Below, piece after piece: positions 53,343 through 64,000 of a stretch of 64,000 nucleotides of DNA. The stretch comes from Strobilurus pachycystidiatus (lineage: Eukaryota > Basidiomycota > Agaricomycetes > Agaricales > Physalacriaceae). The DNA lies in the NCBI GenBank assembly GCA_019915135.1, contig JAHLMK010000003.1, positions 1,922,001 through 1,986,000 on the forward strand, given 5' to 3'. Positions within the stretch are counted from its first letter, which is position 1, and each line of letters starts with the position of its first letter. The translations under genes and the position numbers were made by a program. The notes beneath the pieces are model-generated. The model saw only the letters and a program-made list of their open reading frames with translations. It did no database searches and was not told the origin of the DNA.

Positions 53343-56132
53343 CTACGACCACATGAGGTTCACAAACCACATAACGGCAAGCAGACAGCCCAGTTTTGCT
53401 TTCAAGCCAAGCTGCAACGGTTCTCGGGAAGGAGTCGCCGTCTCTGGTGCCGCACCTTCCGCTAGGCGGTCCAACCATCGTCGGGGCTGAGCCGATGGCG
53501 TCTCGGGCTCGGGTATATCTTCTAATTTTGCACCATTGACAGTCACCAATGGGATGGTCTCTTGGGCATGCGGCTGGTTTCCAGGCGAGCTTTGTGTGGC
53601 GGGCTGAGGCAAAGTCGGAGTTTCTTTCGAAGAATCACTGCATAGCCACGTAGTGAGGTCACCCGTAGCTTTCGCGACCCAGTGGGAGAGGAAGACAAAG
53701 ATGAACGACGTGAAGATGAAGTTGACCGGCCTCCATCGTGTTCCAGGGAGTATGAGCAAGATCCCTTTCGTGTCGCCCGCCAACCAGAAGTGGTATTGTA
53801 TGATGAAAGTCTCCAACGAGCATTTGCCCACGAACGCGAATGCTCTCGAGGACCCGGACCGGAGAATGACGCTGGCATTGCGCAAGACGGCGAACGCGAG
53901 GACGGGGACGACAGACACGTACGGGTGCCAGAGGTTGTATGTGAACTTCGACTCCTGCGTGAGCTCGAAGACGAAGTACCACACCATCGCCACGAACGAT
54001 ACGCCAACGGCCACCTTCACCGCCAATGCCCACTGCGGATGCTCCGTTATACGGTACTCGCGGCTCTTGATCATCGCCACCGCGGTCAAGACGCCAGCGT
54101 ACACGATCCACAGGTCGAGTGTGACGCGGAATGTCCACTCGCGAGCAGACCACTGTATCCTGAAGACCTGTTGCAGCAAGTCGAAGATATTCTGGAGGAC
54201 CCATTCGGTTTTGAAAAACCAAGTGACCGCGGTGGCCGACAAAAAGAGCTTTGGGAGAAGGAATAGTAAATGATCGTTGTACTGGGGAGCTATGGCCATG
54301 GTGCCATAGATGATGAGGAACCACATGGACACCAGAGGGGCGAAGTAGTAGGAAATGTAGTCCGTGTCCATAGAGTACGCGAGAACGACTGTGAGGAGAT
54401 TCAGACGAACCAAGATCTGGGGGGCAGATGTCAGTTATATAGTGGAGTACTTGACGTGGCCTCCTTACCTGAGCGACGCGAAGAAATCCAAAGTCTGCCT
54501 TTTTCAGATAATATGTGGCATGGCCGTACCCAGTCATGAATAAGTAGGCCGCCACGAGAGCACGTATTGGGTTGTAGATGCCTGATATTTTGGACGCGCC
54601 CGTGTAGTGATAGATCAAGATACAGACTAGAATCAAACGCGAAGATGAGCATGGTGTAGGACACTAGGCACAGCCCGCTTACTCTGCATCCACCCTTTCC
54701 ATTCGTCTGTCTGGTCACGGTTCAAGAAACCCAAGTCCTTGTCTGACCGCTTAACCGTTGCAAACCCTATAATCAGAGCCAACATGTGAAGAACGCCAAA
54801 CGTCCACGGATTGAAAAATTTATGCTCTTTCAACCAGAGATTCGTTCGGTCCGCCGCAAATATCAGTAAAACAGCAGCACTGAAGACGAGGCGCGTTATA
54901 TTTATTGGTGTGAGATTTGGCCGATGTCCGAGGAGGAATCCTGATACAGTGATCTTCAACGTCGCGTCCGTGGCCGAAAACCGATGGAGGAACATACCGT
55001 GTCGTTGACTCTGAAATACTGATACCGGACCCCACATAATCATCGCAAAGAGGACTAGATTGTGCACAAGACCTGGGAAAGGATATGGACGACAACACGT
55101 CGTGTCGTAGGGGAAGTGGTGCGGTAGGTGCTGATTGCAGCGGAGGTTTAACAGCAAATTGGCCTGCTGCTTAACGACCTTGGAGGAAAAATGCAGGCCG
55201 TCGCCGGTCTCTCGAATATCCAACATCTCGTTGAAGACCATCGGAAGCGACACAGGAATCACAGGAGGCGGCGTTCCTAGGAAATTGAAGTCGAGAGATG
55301 GATTGATGCGATGGAAGAGGTCCGAGTTCATAGCATCGACGTAAGAGGGGCGTATCGTCTCTGCGCGCTCGTGTGATAGCTTCGAGGGTACGACCTGTTC
55401 GACCGGGAGAATGACAATCTCGTCCGCCGGCTTGACGGGCGCTTGACTAAGGGCGTCGAATATCCGTTCAATGTTGGCTTCCCAAGACGGAATGCCGCCA
55501 GACGTATCCGCATAGCGCAGATTCCACAATCCGGATCCGAGCACGAGCATGACAGGCCGCTTGGCCGAGGGTGCACGGGCGGTGATGAGCTCGTTGGCCC
55601 GTGTGCTGTTGAGGAAGGGGTCCCAGTAGAAGGAGATGGTGATTGAGCCGGCGTGTAGGGTATAGTCTGCGTGCTTGGAGTTGTCATCGGGAGGACCGAG
55701 AGGAAGCTGGGGACCGATTATGTTCGCGAATTCATAGAAGAGTGTCCGTGTCACGGAGTCGCCGATGAATACAAACTCCCGCGAGTCTGCACACGTTGCC
55801 ACATCTTTCGGCTTGTACGTGCGGAGCATGCAGCCTAGGAACAACACTCAACACGGAGATCAGGCCACTACATTCGGAGCGCACCATTTGGCTGCCAGCC
55901 CTTCAAATCATCGTCTAGCCATGTTCCGCCAGTCAGGAGCGCCTGGCAATGTGCTGGATCCCACCGGTCTTGGAAAGGTCAGCCCAGCCAAGTACTACGC
56001 CCAACAGCCAGTCTACGCACCCAGCAAGATGTACCTCCCCAGCCCAACCAGCACTGCGAGCAGAGTAGCAACAACGCCTGCGTAATTGGGCCATGAGGGA
56101 CTGAGAGTCAGATTTCCCCTCGAGTTTGTCAT
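53343..56132 (-). CDS. Cas1p-like polysaccharide O-acetyltransferase (10-TM)
   Basis: Related to the Cryptococcus capsule O-acetylation protein Cas1. The start at 56130-56132 gives [16 protein letters not shown], then the hydrophobic anchor [19 protein letters not shown]. After introns: [19 protein letters not shown] joined to [14 protein letters not shown] and the SGNH-type block [16 protein letters not shown] (catalytic Ser in GDS), with [14 protein letters not shown]; the DGLHFSSKV segment carries the late Asp/His of this fold. The C-terminal half is a multi-pass membrane acyltransferase domain, e.g. [78 protein letters not shown] and [20 protein letters not shown]. It ends [16 protein letters not shown], stop 53343-53345. 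About 850 residues; likely a Golgi enzyme acetylating wall glycans. Confidence 0.9.
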
Positions 56133-56365
56133 AGTGGCGACCGCGCTCAGAACATGAAATGAACGGGCGGCAGTGCTAATGTCGACGAGCGCTGCTCGGG
56201 TGTGATGGTGAACGGCGGAAGTCAACAGTGCCGAGTAATGCCGACATGTGGACACTCGTGGGCACAGAATTCGTAGCAAATATCTTCGTAAAATTTCCAT
56301 AGATGTCCGTACAGATTAGATTAGTATCTACAAGAGTTCAAAGGTCCGTGGGTAACTACAGGTCA

Positions 56366-58497
56366 TTACACTGAGGAGGATGAAGAGGTTGTTAGGCCTA
56401 GGTATACCGCGTTAGCCATATCTACCAGCATTGCATTGCAGTACAACTTACCTGTCCCGTGGCAGTGGTCATTTGAAGCTGTTGGCCAGCATGAAAGGTA
56501 TCGACACCAGTCGCAAGCTGTACAGCGTTGCTCAGTGATTGCCACCACAATGTCATGAATGAGGGGACGTACCAGCATAAGGATCTGATTTATAGAAGTT
56601 TCTTGTCAGGACGACGAAAAGAATAACAGCCAAGGCAATCGCAGTGATGCGGAAGCCCCACATGATGGCTTTGTGTCTCTTAGTCTCACTGATGACAGGG
56701 TAGAATACCGTGCCAACAAGCAATCCCATGAGGAAACCACCGATGTGCGCTGAAAGAAAGGTCAAGATTTCTCACAAATGCGACTGTAACCCTACTAACC
56801 AAAGTTGTCGACATCTACGGAGAATATAAGTCGAGCGCTCTATGAAAAACCAAGACCTGACTCACATGGTATGTAACCAATGGCAATACCGATGATAAGC
56901 TCAATGATCATGAAGAAAAGCTACACCTAGCTTAGAGCACCATTCCATCACAAAAGGACAGAACACTCACAGTCCTCACGGGCCTGTACTTGTACCTCCA
57001 GTGCGCAATAAGGTCGACCCAGGTTACCTAGGAAGTCAAATGGAATCAATGCGAGCACGCAGCGCAACAAGATTGAAACGTACCGCCACAGTACCGAAGA
57101 TGGCTCCACTGGCGCCAACTGAAGGAACACCGACAAGCGAGAAGTTGCCGCCAAACACATTTCTCAAACAATATTAATGAACGAAGCTCCGCAAACACGA
57201 AGCATAGCATACCCGAATATACCAGCCGCCATGTAAGTGAAGAAGAATCCACCAGTGCCCATCTCCCTCTCAATCTGAAGAGACAGAATGAGTCGCTACC
57301 CAAAATAAACGATCAACATGCGTACTTGAGCTGAGAGAGACAGCTGAGCGATCATATTCAATAAAATATGAACAAATCCAGCGTGCATGAAGATCGGTGT
57401 TATGAATCTGTCGCGACCTTGAGTTTGATCATTGTAGACTCGGAAAGCTTGAGGCATACCGCCACCATTGATTGGGGATATCGTCAGAGCCAAATCCGCC
57501 GTGTCCACACACTTCCTCAACAGTACAGATATCTGTCGCCGGGTTGGCAGTGTTGCTCATACCTAAAACGTGATCGATTATCAGAACTGACATGGTCCGA
57601 GAATGCAACGGACAACTCACAGCCGATTTGTAACGTGGGCGGTATGTCGTCCACAGATTTCATGCACGCAGGGAAGCGCGCGCCCACATTGATGAGGACT
57701 GCGGAATTTGGGCCAAGCATGTAGTTAACGACAGGCTGTGTTCAGGACCAAGAACCGTAAGACAGGCAGAATTAGATGTACGTTGCGCATGCCTACCTTG
57801 AAGGAAACGGGACTGCCCTGTTCCCGATTGTTGACGACCAGTTCGTAAATGAAGACAGAGACCATGATGAGCGTTAGAATCCATACTGCAGCGGAGAAGT
57901 ATCAGAAGTGGTCGAATTGGACGGTGTATCAATCGCGCACCTAGGAATGGGTGTCGTTGCCGCCCTATACCGCGCTTCTTGTCTTCTATGCGTTGCTCCA
58001 TAGGGTACAGCCCAGTCCCGTAGAACCTGGAGAGCGGTCCAGCCTGCTCTGCCACAGGCTTGGCATCCCCAGAGTTGTATGGGTCGGCGTATTCTAGCCA
58101 CATATGAGTACTTACGCGGGTAAGTCACCGAAAAGGACGTACCAAGATCTTGATAGTTCCCAGAGCGCCCAATGTTTGCCGCGTTGTTTACTAAGGACGC
58201 CTCGGGGTCTTCCCGCTTGGGCTCCGCAAAGTAGTTGTAGTGTTCGTCCCCGTATCCATTCCGCTTGGCGTCCACGTCGAAGGGAGACGTGCTTCGCACG
58301 CTGGCGCCACGCACCAAGTTGGATTGACCCTTTTCTGAGAGTCTCGAGGAATCAAAGGGATCGTCTTCCGAGTAGGCAGAGCTCGTGGTGGTGCTCGATA
58401 AATGGGTATTGGCACGGTGCAGCGCCGTCTGGTCGTGTGCAGAAAGGTGGTCATCATCATGAACCAGCTTGACAGACTGGTATTCCCGGGCGGCCAT
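56366..58497 (-). CDS. Rhomboid-family intramembrane serine protease
   Basis: The start at 58495-58497 gives MAAREYQSVKLVHDDDHLS. A ~150-residue Ser/Asp-rich cytosolic head precedes FLVWILTLIMVSVFIYELVV. A long lumenal loop with several Cys (FPACMKSVDDIPPTLQIGC, ATDICTVEEVCGHGGFG) comes before NQWWRFITPIFMHAGFVHIL, which holds the WR motif and HxxxN-like residues. The catalytic Ser is in VPSVGASGAIFGTVA (GxSG) and the catalytic His in YVDNFAHIGGFLMGLLVG. Six or seven TM segments. The C-terminus has a Cys-rich motif, CDWCRYLSCWPTASNDHC, that is typical of fungal rhomboids of this type, ending TTSSSSSV, stop 56366-56368. About ten introns. Substrates unknown. Confidence 0.92.
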
Positions 58498-59322
58498 GAT
58501 AAATTAGGTCGTGAAGCGCTGAGCGACGTGTAAGAAAAAGAAGAAAAAGACTGAAGAATCTGGAGATGGAGGTCGTTTAAAAGCAAGAGATGATTACCGT
58601 CCGCAGCGACGAGGCGAGGCAGGGCGACGGTTGTAAATGAACTGTACAGCCTTCGTTTCGCGCTCAGCGCCTGATCAGTGTTGCCGATCGGTCCGATCAC
58701 CGAGATATCCAAATGCGTCATAACTTGAGGTTGGCGCAGTCCGTGCCAAGAGAATGTACCGGACACCACTACCTATGAATGATAAAGCTGAACTCCCCTT
58801 CCTGTGAAAGCTAAAGCTATAGATCTACATAGGACATCATACACTGCCCAGAACAGTTGTTCGAAGTTCAACGTTAGTGGGGCGCGCCAGTGGCGCGCCC
58901 TCATTTCCGTTGCTTCTTTCAGGGAGTCGGCGAGATCCTTCTCACGGAGGGCCACAAGAGCCCTGCAGGAGCCTTGCGAAGATGCTTCAAGTTCTTGGCT
59001 GGAAACGAAAGCGCCTTGAGGTCAGGCTATATCAAAACTTAACCATCAGATGGATGAAAAAAAAATGCACTGCTTGCAACCGAGCTTGGGCTTCGAAAAA
59101 CCGTGTTACACAACAGAGTGTACTGCGACGACGGTTGGACGTCCTTTGTTGGCACGCAGTTGAGGCGCTCGCAGGACACAGTCAGTCGTGGGCCACAACA
59201 ACTAAAGTACACAGTATTGTTATTCCGGGGTTAGCTGGTGACGGCGAAAGCAAGGCGTAAGAGAGAATGTGGAAGAGGCGATGCTCGAAACACACTACCA
59301 TATGTCAATAAATCAGTTATAT
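58498..59322. other. Intergenic upstream of the rhomboid gene
   Basis: No supported gene. Two GGCGCGCC sites lie close together near 58879-58900 and an A-run occurs near 59056-59064. Open frames here are short and lack motifs. Confidence 0.4.
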
Positions 59323-62300
59323 CTATTCCTTTATCGGCGTCACTTCTCCGCCACCTTGGCTTGCTCTCCCCTTGCGGGCGGAGGAGGGCTTACGCGTAAG
59401 CGGAGTGATGTGAGTCTCGACCTTGAGCTTCGAGTCCTCTTCGTCGGACTGGAATTCCTCTTCCACGACCGGACGCCCCCATCGCGATGCAGAGCGCACG
59501 CCATCAACCCATTTCAGCGTACTCGTCCCCACATATCTGACCTTCTTGTGCCGCGAACGCCACTGGGGAGGCTGCTGACTCGTCACGCTGAAGCTCTCGC
59601 TTCTCGAGTCAGGCGTCATGAGCGGACTGGGACGCCGTCTCTGATCGTCCGACAGCGCCAGTCTCGCCGGGACAGCAGCCAACAGTCGTGGGTCGGACGG
59701 AAAGAGAAGAGGAAGCATGTGACGCGAGTCGAGCAGCTCTCCCAAAACCTGAGGAGGTTTAATTGGCTCCCAGGTCGTATTTCTTTCATCCTTGTCGAAG
59801 AGCATGTCAATGCTCTGCTGGGCTACCGAAGACGAGCTGGTGTCAAGAGAGTCGATCGACGCGTCTCCGGAATGTCCGGACTGGTCAAACGACCCATTCA
59901 TTGAAGAAGTCCCGCTGTCTTCCCTCTCCCGATCGCGTTCGCCCATCTAAGAAGATCTTCAGCGAAAATGAACGATGGATCTTGCGAAGGACTGGCACCT
60001 CTCTTCTCAGGGCCTCAACTCCGAGTTTCACGCGATGTCTTTCCCAATCCTTTTGGAGTTGGGTCAGGTATTGGATGCACTCATCTGTCATCCGTCCCTC
60101 GTTGACTTCATACTTGTAGTCCCGGACAGCACGGCGCATCTGTAGGCCTCATGAGCACAACAGTTGAATGGCACCGCACGAACGTACCTGGAGAGGGTTT
60201 AGAGACTTCATGGTTTGTATAGTCGCAACGAGGCTGTCGAACTCAGTGATGGAAGAAAGACACTAGAATCTCTTGAGTAAAGTCCTAGCAGAGCGGAGGG
60301 TACAATGTACCTGCAGCCAATTCAGAAGCTCTCTGACTGGAGTAAAGTGCGATTGGACACCGCGTGGAATTGACATAGCGCCAACCCATTCCTCGATGCT
60401 GCTCAGATTCATTCCAATTTGAACGGCTTTCGATCTATATATCAGACCCTGTAAGCGTCGATATAGGTAGACATCGGCGCTTCGAATTCACCTGCACAAA
60501 AATTTCTTTCGAGTCAAGATGCGATTGAACATCTCGCCTGTTCAGGAATTCAGTCGACGTATCAGGCGGCCGTTGGTGGCGCACGTACATGACGTCCAGT
60601 ACATGACCTGCGACCACAACTGCGTCGTCAAAGCCGGGTTGATGTCAGAGAGCGTCAGAAGGGTGTGCAGTGCCGTCAGAAACGCAACGAGATCGTCAGG
60701 AGAGGGCGGAGGAGGGGCGTCCGGGAACAGCGATTGGAGAGGGGTATGGGCCGTTGATCCAGTACGGTTCCGGGCGATGCTCTGTCTAAGGGAAGAGAAT
60801 GCCTTTGACGCAGATGGAGATACGGTAGATTGCGTGGGTGAAGACGGACGTCCCGGAACAGGGCTGGGCGGGGAGGAAGGAGAAGCGCGTAGGGTATTAG
60901 CAGCTGACTGATTCTTTTTCTTCCCCACAAATGGACGAAGAATGGACCACTCTGATTCGAACTGAACAGACTCAAACTCAGGCCCTAGCGATGAAAAGTC
61001 CAACAGCGCAGAATCAAGAAGCTGATCGACACGTCGCTCAGCAAAACGAATGATAAAAACTGTAGATTTAGATTCAGAATTGAATGGGTGAGAGATACAA
61101 AAGCGCGCACCAAAGACAGAATTGATAACTTCTTCTATCAATTCGAATGAGCCTAGCATCTCGCAGGCTTCGCTTATGGAGGCGTCACATTGCATGAGGT
61201 GCAGCCAAAGTGTAGTGTTGTAGAGCCAAAACACGAGGCAAGTGACGTCTTCTGCGCGACTCTAAAGGCCTGTCAGTGTTATCCAAAAGCGGCGGATCGA
61301 CGCACAAAGAAAGTGTCTTCTATAGTATCCGTAGCGCCAATAATCAAGTCCTCGAGCCATGTGTGATCGCACGTTAGACAGGCGAAGCGCGCTAGCATGT
61401 ATAGACTATTTGCAGGAGTAGCGTCACGCAGAGATGGTTGGAAGTTGGTAATAAGGGAGTCGAAGATCTGGGGAAGAGCTAGAGGGGAGAAGACCAGCAT
61501 CGTTGAGTAATCTGGAGGCGGAGTCTGTACTCATGATTAACGCGTATGTCGTGCAACTGAGAAGGATACTTACAAAAACGGAATCATCGTCGACATCCTC
61601 ATCGTCCGAATCCGAGTCCGATAGAAATTCGTCAGGAGCGTGCCCCCACCATTTGGGATGTACACCCAGGACCTTCCCGATGTCTTCTTGGACGTTCTTC
61701 TGCTTTCCTTTACGCTTCAGGCGTTCCTCAAAGAGACGTCTCCGCTCCTCCATCCGTCCACCTGTCCATCCTTCACCGCGCATGGCCTCCTCGAGTAGGA
61801 GCGCGACATCATCTCGGCCGGGAAGTATTGAATGGGCTGTCACGATGTCCAGCGGGGTAAGCTTCCTGCGAGTGACGGCAAACGCGGAGCATCCATGCGT
61901 CATGAGGAACGAGACCAGCGTCGGAGGTGATAGCAAGACTGCATGATGCAGCGGGGTCCAGCCGCCTGTTATGCGCGTGGTCAGTGTGCGTGGTCGAGAG
62001 AAAGTGCGGGTACACACTGTCGTCCGGGCTCAAATCTGCGCCTTGTTGTACGAGCAGTCTAACGCACTCTTCCCGCTCGACGTCTCTGTCAGAGTCGGCA
62101 CCGAAGCCATGTATAGTCAAAGAGATGAGGCCCTGCCCGTCTTCGTCCCGCGCATTGAGGTCGACGTACGCCTGGCATTGGGAGTCGGAAATGAGGTACT
62201 GGAGGACGGAGAGCTCGGCGAATATGCAGGAACGCGTGAGGCAATGGTTGACGAGCTCGGCCTTTTGGTCGGGGGTCAGACCGGAATGAGAGGAGAGCAG

Positions 62301-62387
62301 GACGGCGATGTAGGCTGTCGATGGGTATAGCGGATGGAGATCTGGCTCAACCGAGAGGTCTATCGGTTGCAGAGACGACGAGGCCAT
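59323..62387 (-). CDS. Ankyrin-repeat and DIL (dilute) domain protein
   Basis: The start at 62385-62387 gives MASSSLQPIDLSVEPDLHPL. Ankyrin repeats: YVDLNARDEDGQGLISLTIH, CVRLLVQQGADLSPDDS and GGWTPLHHAVLLSPPTLVSF, then HGCSAFAVTRRKLTPLDIV. A charged segment (MEERRRLFEERLKRKGKQKN) follows. The DIL domain, as in class V myosin tails, begins near 61220: CLVFWLYNTTLWLHLMQCDA, then LTTQLWSQVMYWTSCTCATN and, after introns, ECIQYLTQLQKDWERHR and LGVEALRREVPVLRKI. The C-terminal tail is Ser-rich with MLPLLFPSDPRLLAAVPARL, ending GGGEVTPIKE, stop 59323-59325. Such ankyrin-DIL proteins without a motor are known in fungi; cargo or vesicle-related function is only inferred. Confidence 0.85.
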
Positions 62388-63383
62388 TCTGGCACGTTGG
62401 ACGGCTTGCGGATCAACGACGACGGTGCCGGCGATCTTGACGCTTCCCGACGGCGTTCACGACGCCGATGCAGCCGTCGATGCTCTGATATACCAGGCTT
62501 GGTGATGTCTCGTGAAGGAGTGTCCAACAGGCGGGAAATTATTGGACGAGATGCGTGGTGATCGTAGAGAGGAACAGATACATAGAGTCGTAATGCAGAT
62601 TGATAACATCTAGGCAACACGGCATTCCCTTCGTCGTGTCGCGCAGTAGAGACTTCTGTGGTGTCCATACACGGGGAATGACCGTGGAATACAGTGTGTT
62701 ACGCGTTATGAAGTGCGTCGACGCATGCTCCAACTTTATTGTAATACAATTAAGTAAAGACTGCTCTGACAGTACACGCCAAGTACAGAGGAGAATAGTG
62801 GTCTTCATGGATACCGGTGGCTTCGTTTCATCTTAGAAATTCAGAATGACCCGGCTATCCTCCGAGGTGATAGAGAGGTGATTATTGCCCGGTCGCTAGT
62901 CGAGGAGATGGAATACCATAACAGAAGTGGAGGAGCACCTTGATGAAGACCAGCAGGAAGATTTGTTCGAGACCATGCTCTCAAGCTAGGTAGCCAGCTG
63001 CTTGAGACAATGTACGAAGACTTCTGGCGTGGCAAGGAATGGCCGGAACAGAAATGAGCGCTGTGTGTTATTGCCTGTTCGATGTGAGAGCAAGGAACAC
63101 GTCAAAGCTCGCGGAGAACAATATGTATATGGTACATCAGGATGCTGGTCGTCCAAAAAGACAGACGGACAGCTTGAGCTCCAAGGACATCTGCATCGAC
63201 ATGCCCAGTTCATCGTGGTTCGAGAAAAGAACAGCGTGGACATACTTCGATGTGTTGTCCTCGCGCGGCTACATTATGCGAATGTCAGTTTAGCCAGTGG
63301 ATGAGGGGACGCAAATTATGTTGGCGTGTCGCATCCTGATTCACGCCGAGTTGATAGCGTACAAACAGAGATCTGATTGTATC
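62388..63383. other. Intergenic between ankyrin-DIL and RRP15 genes
   Basis: No supported gene. Three frames of 80-100 codons (plus 62600, plus 63002, plus 63039) overlap each other or lack protein-like features and splice partners. It must contain the ankyrin-DIL promoter and the RRP15 3' flank. Confidence 0.35.
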
Positions 63384-64000
63384 TCAAGTTTTTGACACTA
63401 TTCCGCCAGACCGAATCATATCGAAAAAGTCATCCTTCTCAACAACAGCTGGAAGAGAATGATAAGAGAGAGACAAGACCAATGAAAGACAAGCGCGTCG
63501 TACCTTCTTTTCCGCGTCCTATTATGTTGTCCTTGTTCTTCCCCTTCTTACTCGTCTTGTTGTCTATTGAAGGAGCGGGTAGTCTGGGCTTCCCGCTACC
63601 TTTGCCAGCTTTCTTCACTTCCTCCGCATTCGTAGCAGCAGTTTGAGACTGTTGTACAGCGTTGAAGAGTTTCACCACTAAGACAAAGAGTCAGTACACC
63701 GTCCGCGTGATGATAATCTCGAGAACGTACCACCACGCTGCGCAACCTTGCGCAATGCGCGTTCACTCTCCCCACCCCAGCCCCCAATAACGTCCGTGAT
63801 CCTATTTTTGTCCTCCTTGTCTCTTCTCTCCTGCTGCAGAGCCTTCTTCGCCTTCGATTCGAGTTTTTCATCGTTTCGTTTCCGCGCTAGTGACGGTTTG
63901 AGCGAGAGTGGGAGGTCTGAGGGGGCTTCTGTGTTGAGGAGGAATTGCAGGGTAGAACCAAAGTTCGAAGCCCGCGTGGCGCGTATTTTTCGTTTCTTGG
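63384..64000 (-). CDS. RRP15: Ribosome biogenesis protein RRP15 (5' part outside window)
   Basis: Pre-60S maturation factor. At the window edge the frame reads KKRKIRATRASNFGSTLQFL and LNTEAPSDLPLSLKPSLARK, the typical start of the Rrp15 domain. It continues DKEDKNRITDVIGGWGGESE, RALRKVAQRGVVKLFNAVQQ (after an intron near 63677-63730) and SQTAATNAEEVKKA, then a Lys/Gly-rich linker. A last intron (about 63427-63504) joins GRGKE to AVVEKDDFFDMIRSGGIVSK and T before the stop 63384-63386. The start codon lies beyond 64000. Identity secure. Confidence 0.92.

Noticed and set aside
53653..54273. 206-codon and 194-codon plus-strand frames
   Set aside because: Both are antisense to the membrane-domain exons of the Cas1p-like gene and show no domain features.
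62600..63304. Three overlapping frames of 78-100 codons
   Set aside because: They overlap in different frames, have no splice partners and no recognisable motif.

Overview
This is a slice of a eukaryotic, almost certainly Agaricomycete (mushroom-forming basidiomycete) nuclear genome. Genes are dense and on both strands, and nearly all are broken by many GT-AG introns of about 45-65 nt. The gene set is fungal: RNA-silencing polymerase, NoxA NADPH oxidase, Cas1p-type acyltransferase, BCK1-like MAPKKK, Ser/Ala-rich GPI-type wall proteins. Genus cannot be told from the sequence. Gene limits below come from reading exons by eye; splice sites inside large genes are approximate unless given.

Layout. 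1-1123: 5' part of pyruvate kinase (minus, cut by the window edge). 2009-8040: a very large minus-strand gene coding an RNA-dependent RNA polymerase core fused to a C-terminal UPF1-like SF1 helicase, head to head (31 bp) with a P-loop nucleotide-kinase-like gene (8072-8726). 8918-10494: mitochondrial carrier. 10862-12509: a small acidic protein and an RS-rich nuclear protein, convergent with overlapping stop codons. 13202-13284: tRNA-Asp with an intron; 13395-14389: ribulose-phosphate 3-epimerase. 14593-17110: two small secreted GPI-type proteins, the first with a 212-bp exon+intron unit repeated in tandem. 17572-18196: cytochrome c oxidase subunit VIa. 18384-25879: proteasome RPN2, a D-2-hydroxyacid dehydrogenase, a second tRNA-Asp (no intron), importin alpha. 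26377-30946: a repeat-containing hypothetical protein, TAF5 and MAD2.

30947-32722 is a gene-poor stretch with ACTTG/CAAGT repeats in opposite orientation at its two sides, probably a decayed transposon. 32723-42560: NoxA, a BCK1-like MAPKKK and the nucleoporin Nup170/Nup155. 43245-45861: a RING-CH ubiquitin ligase and a second mitochondrial carrier with two microexons. 46273-47287: an exonuclease-fold protein that has lost its catalytic acids. 49093-52394: a mitochondrial PPR-like protein and the proteasome tether STS1/Cut8. 52700-53300: a short spliced non-coding gene whose introns look like box C/D snoRNA carriers. 53343-62387: Cas1p-like acyltransferase, rhomboid protease, ankyrin-DIL protein. 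63384-64000: 5'-truncated RRP15.

Most genes are unrelated housekeeping neighbours. The most unusual items are the RdRP-helicase fusion, which joins in one chain two activities that fission yeast keeps as separate subunits of its RNA-directed RNA polymerase complex, and the snoRNA host gene, whose two guides match conserved 18S and 25S rRNA segments.
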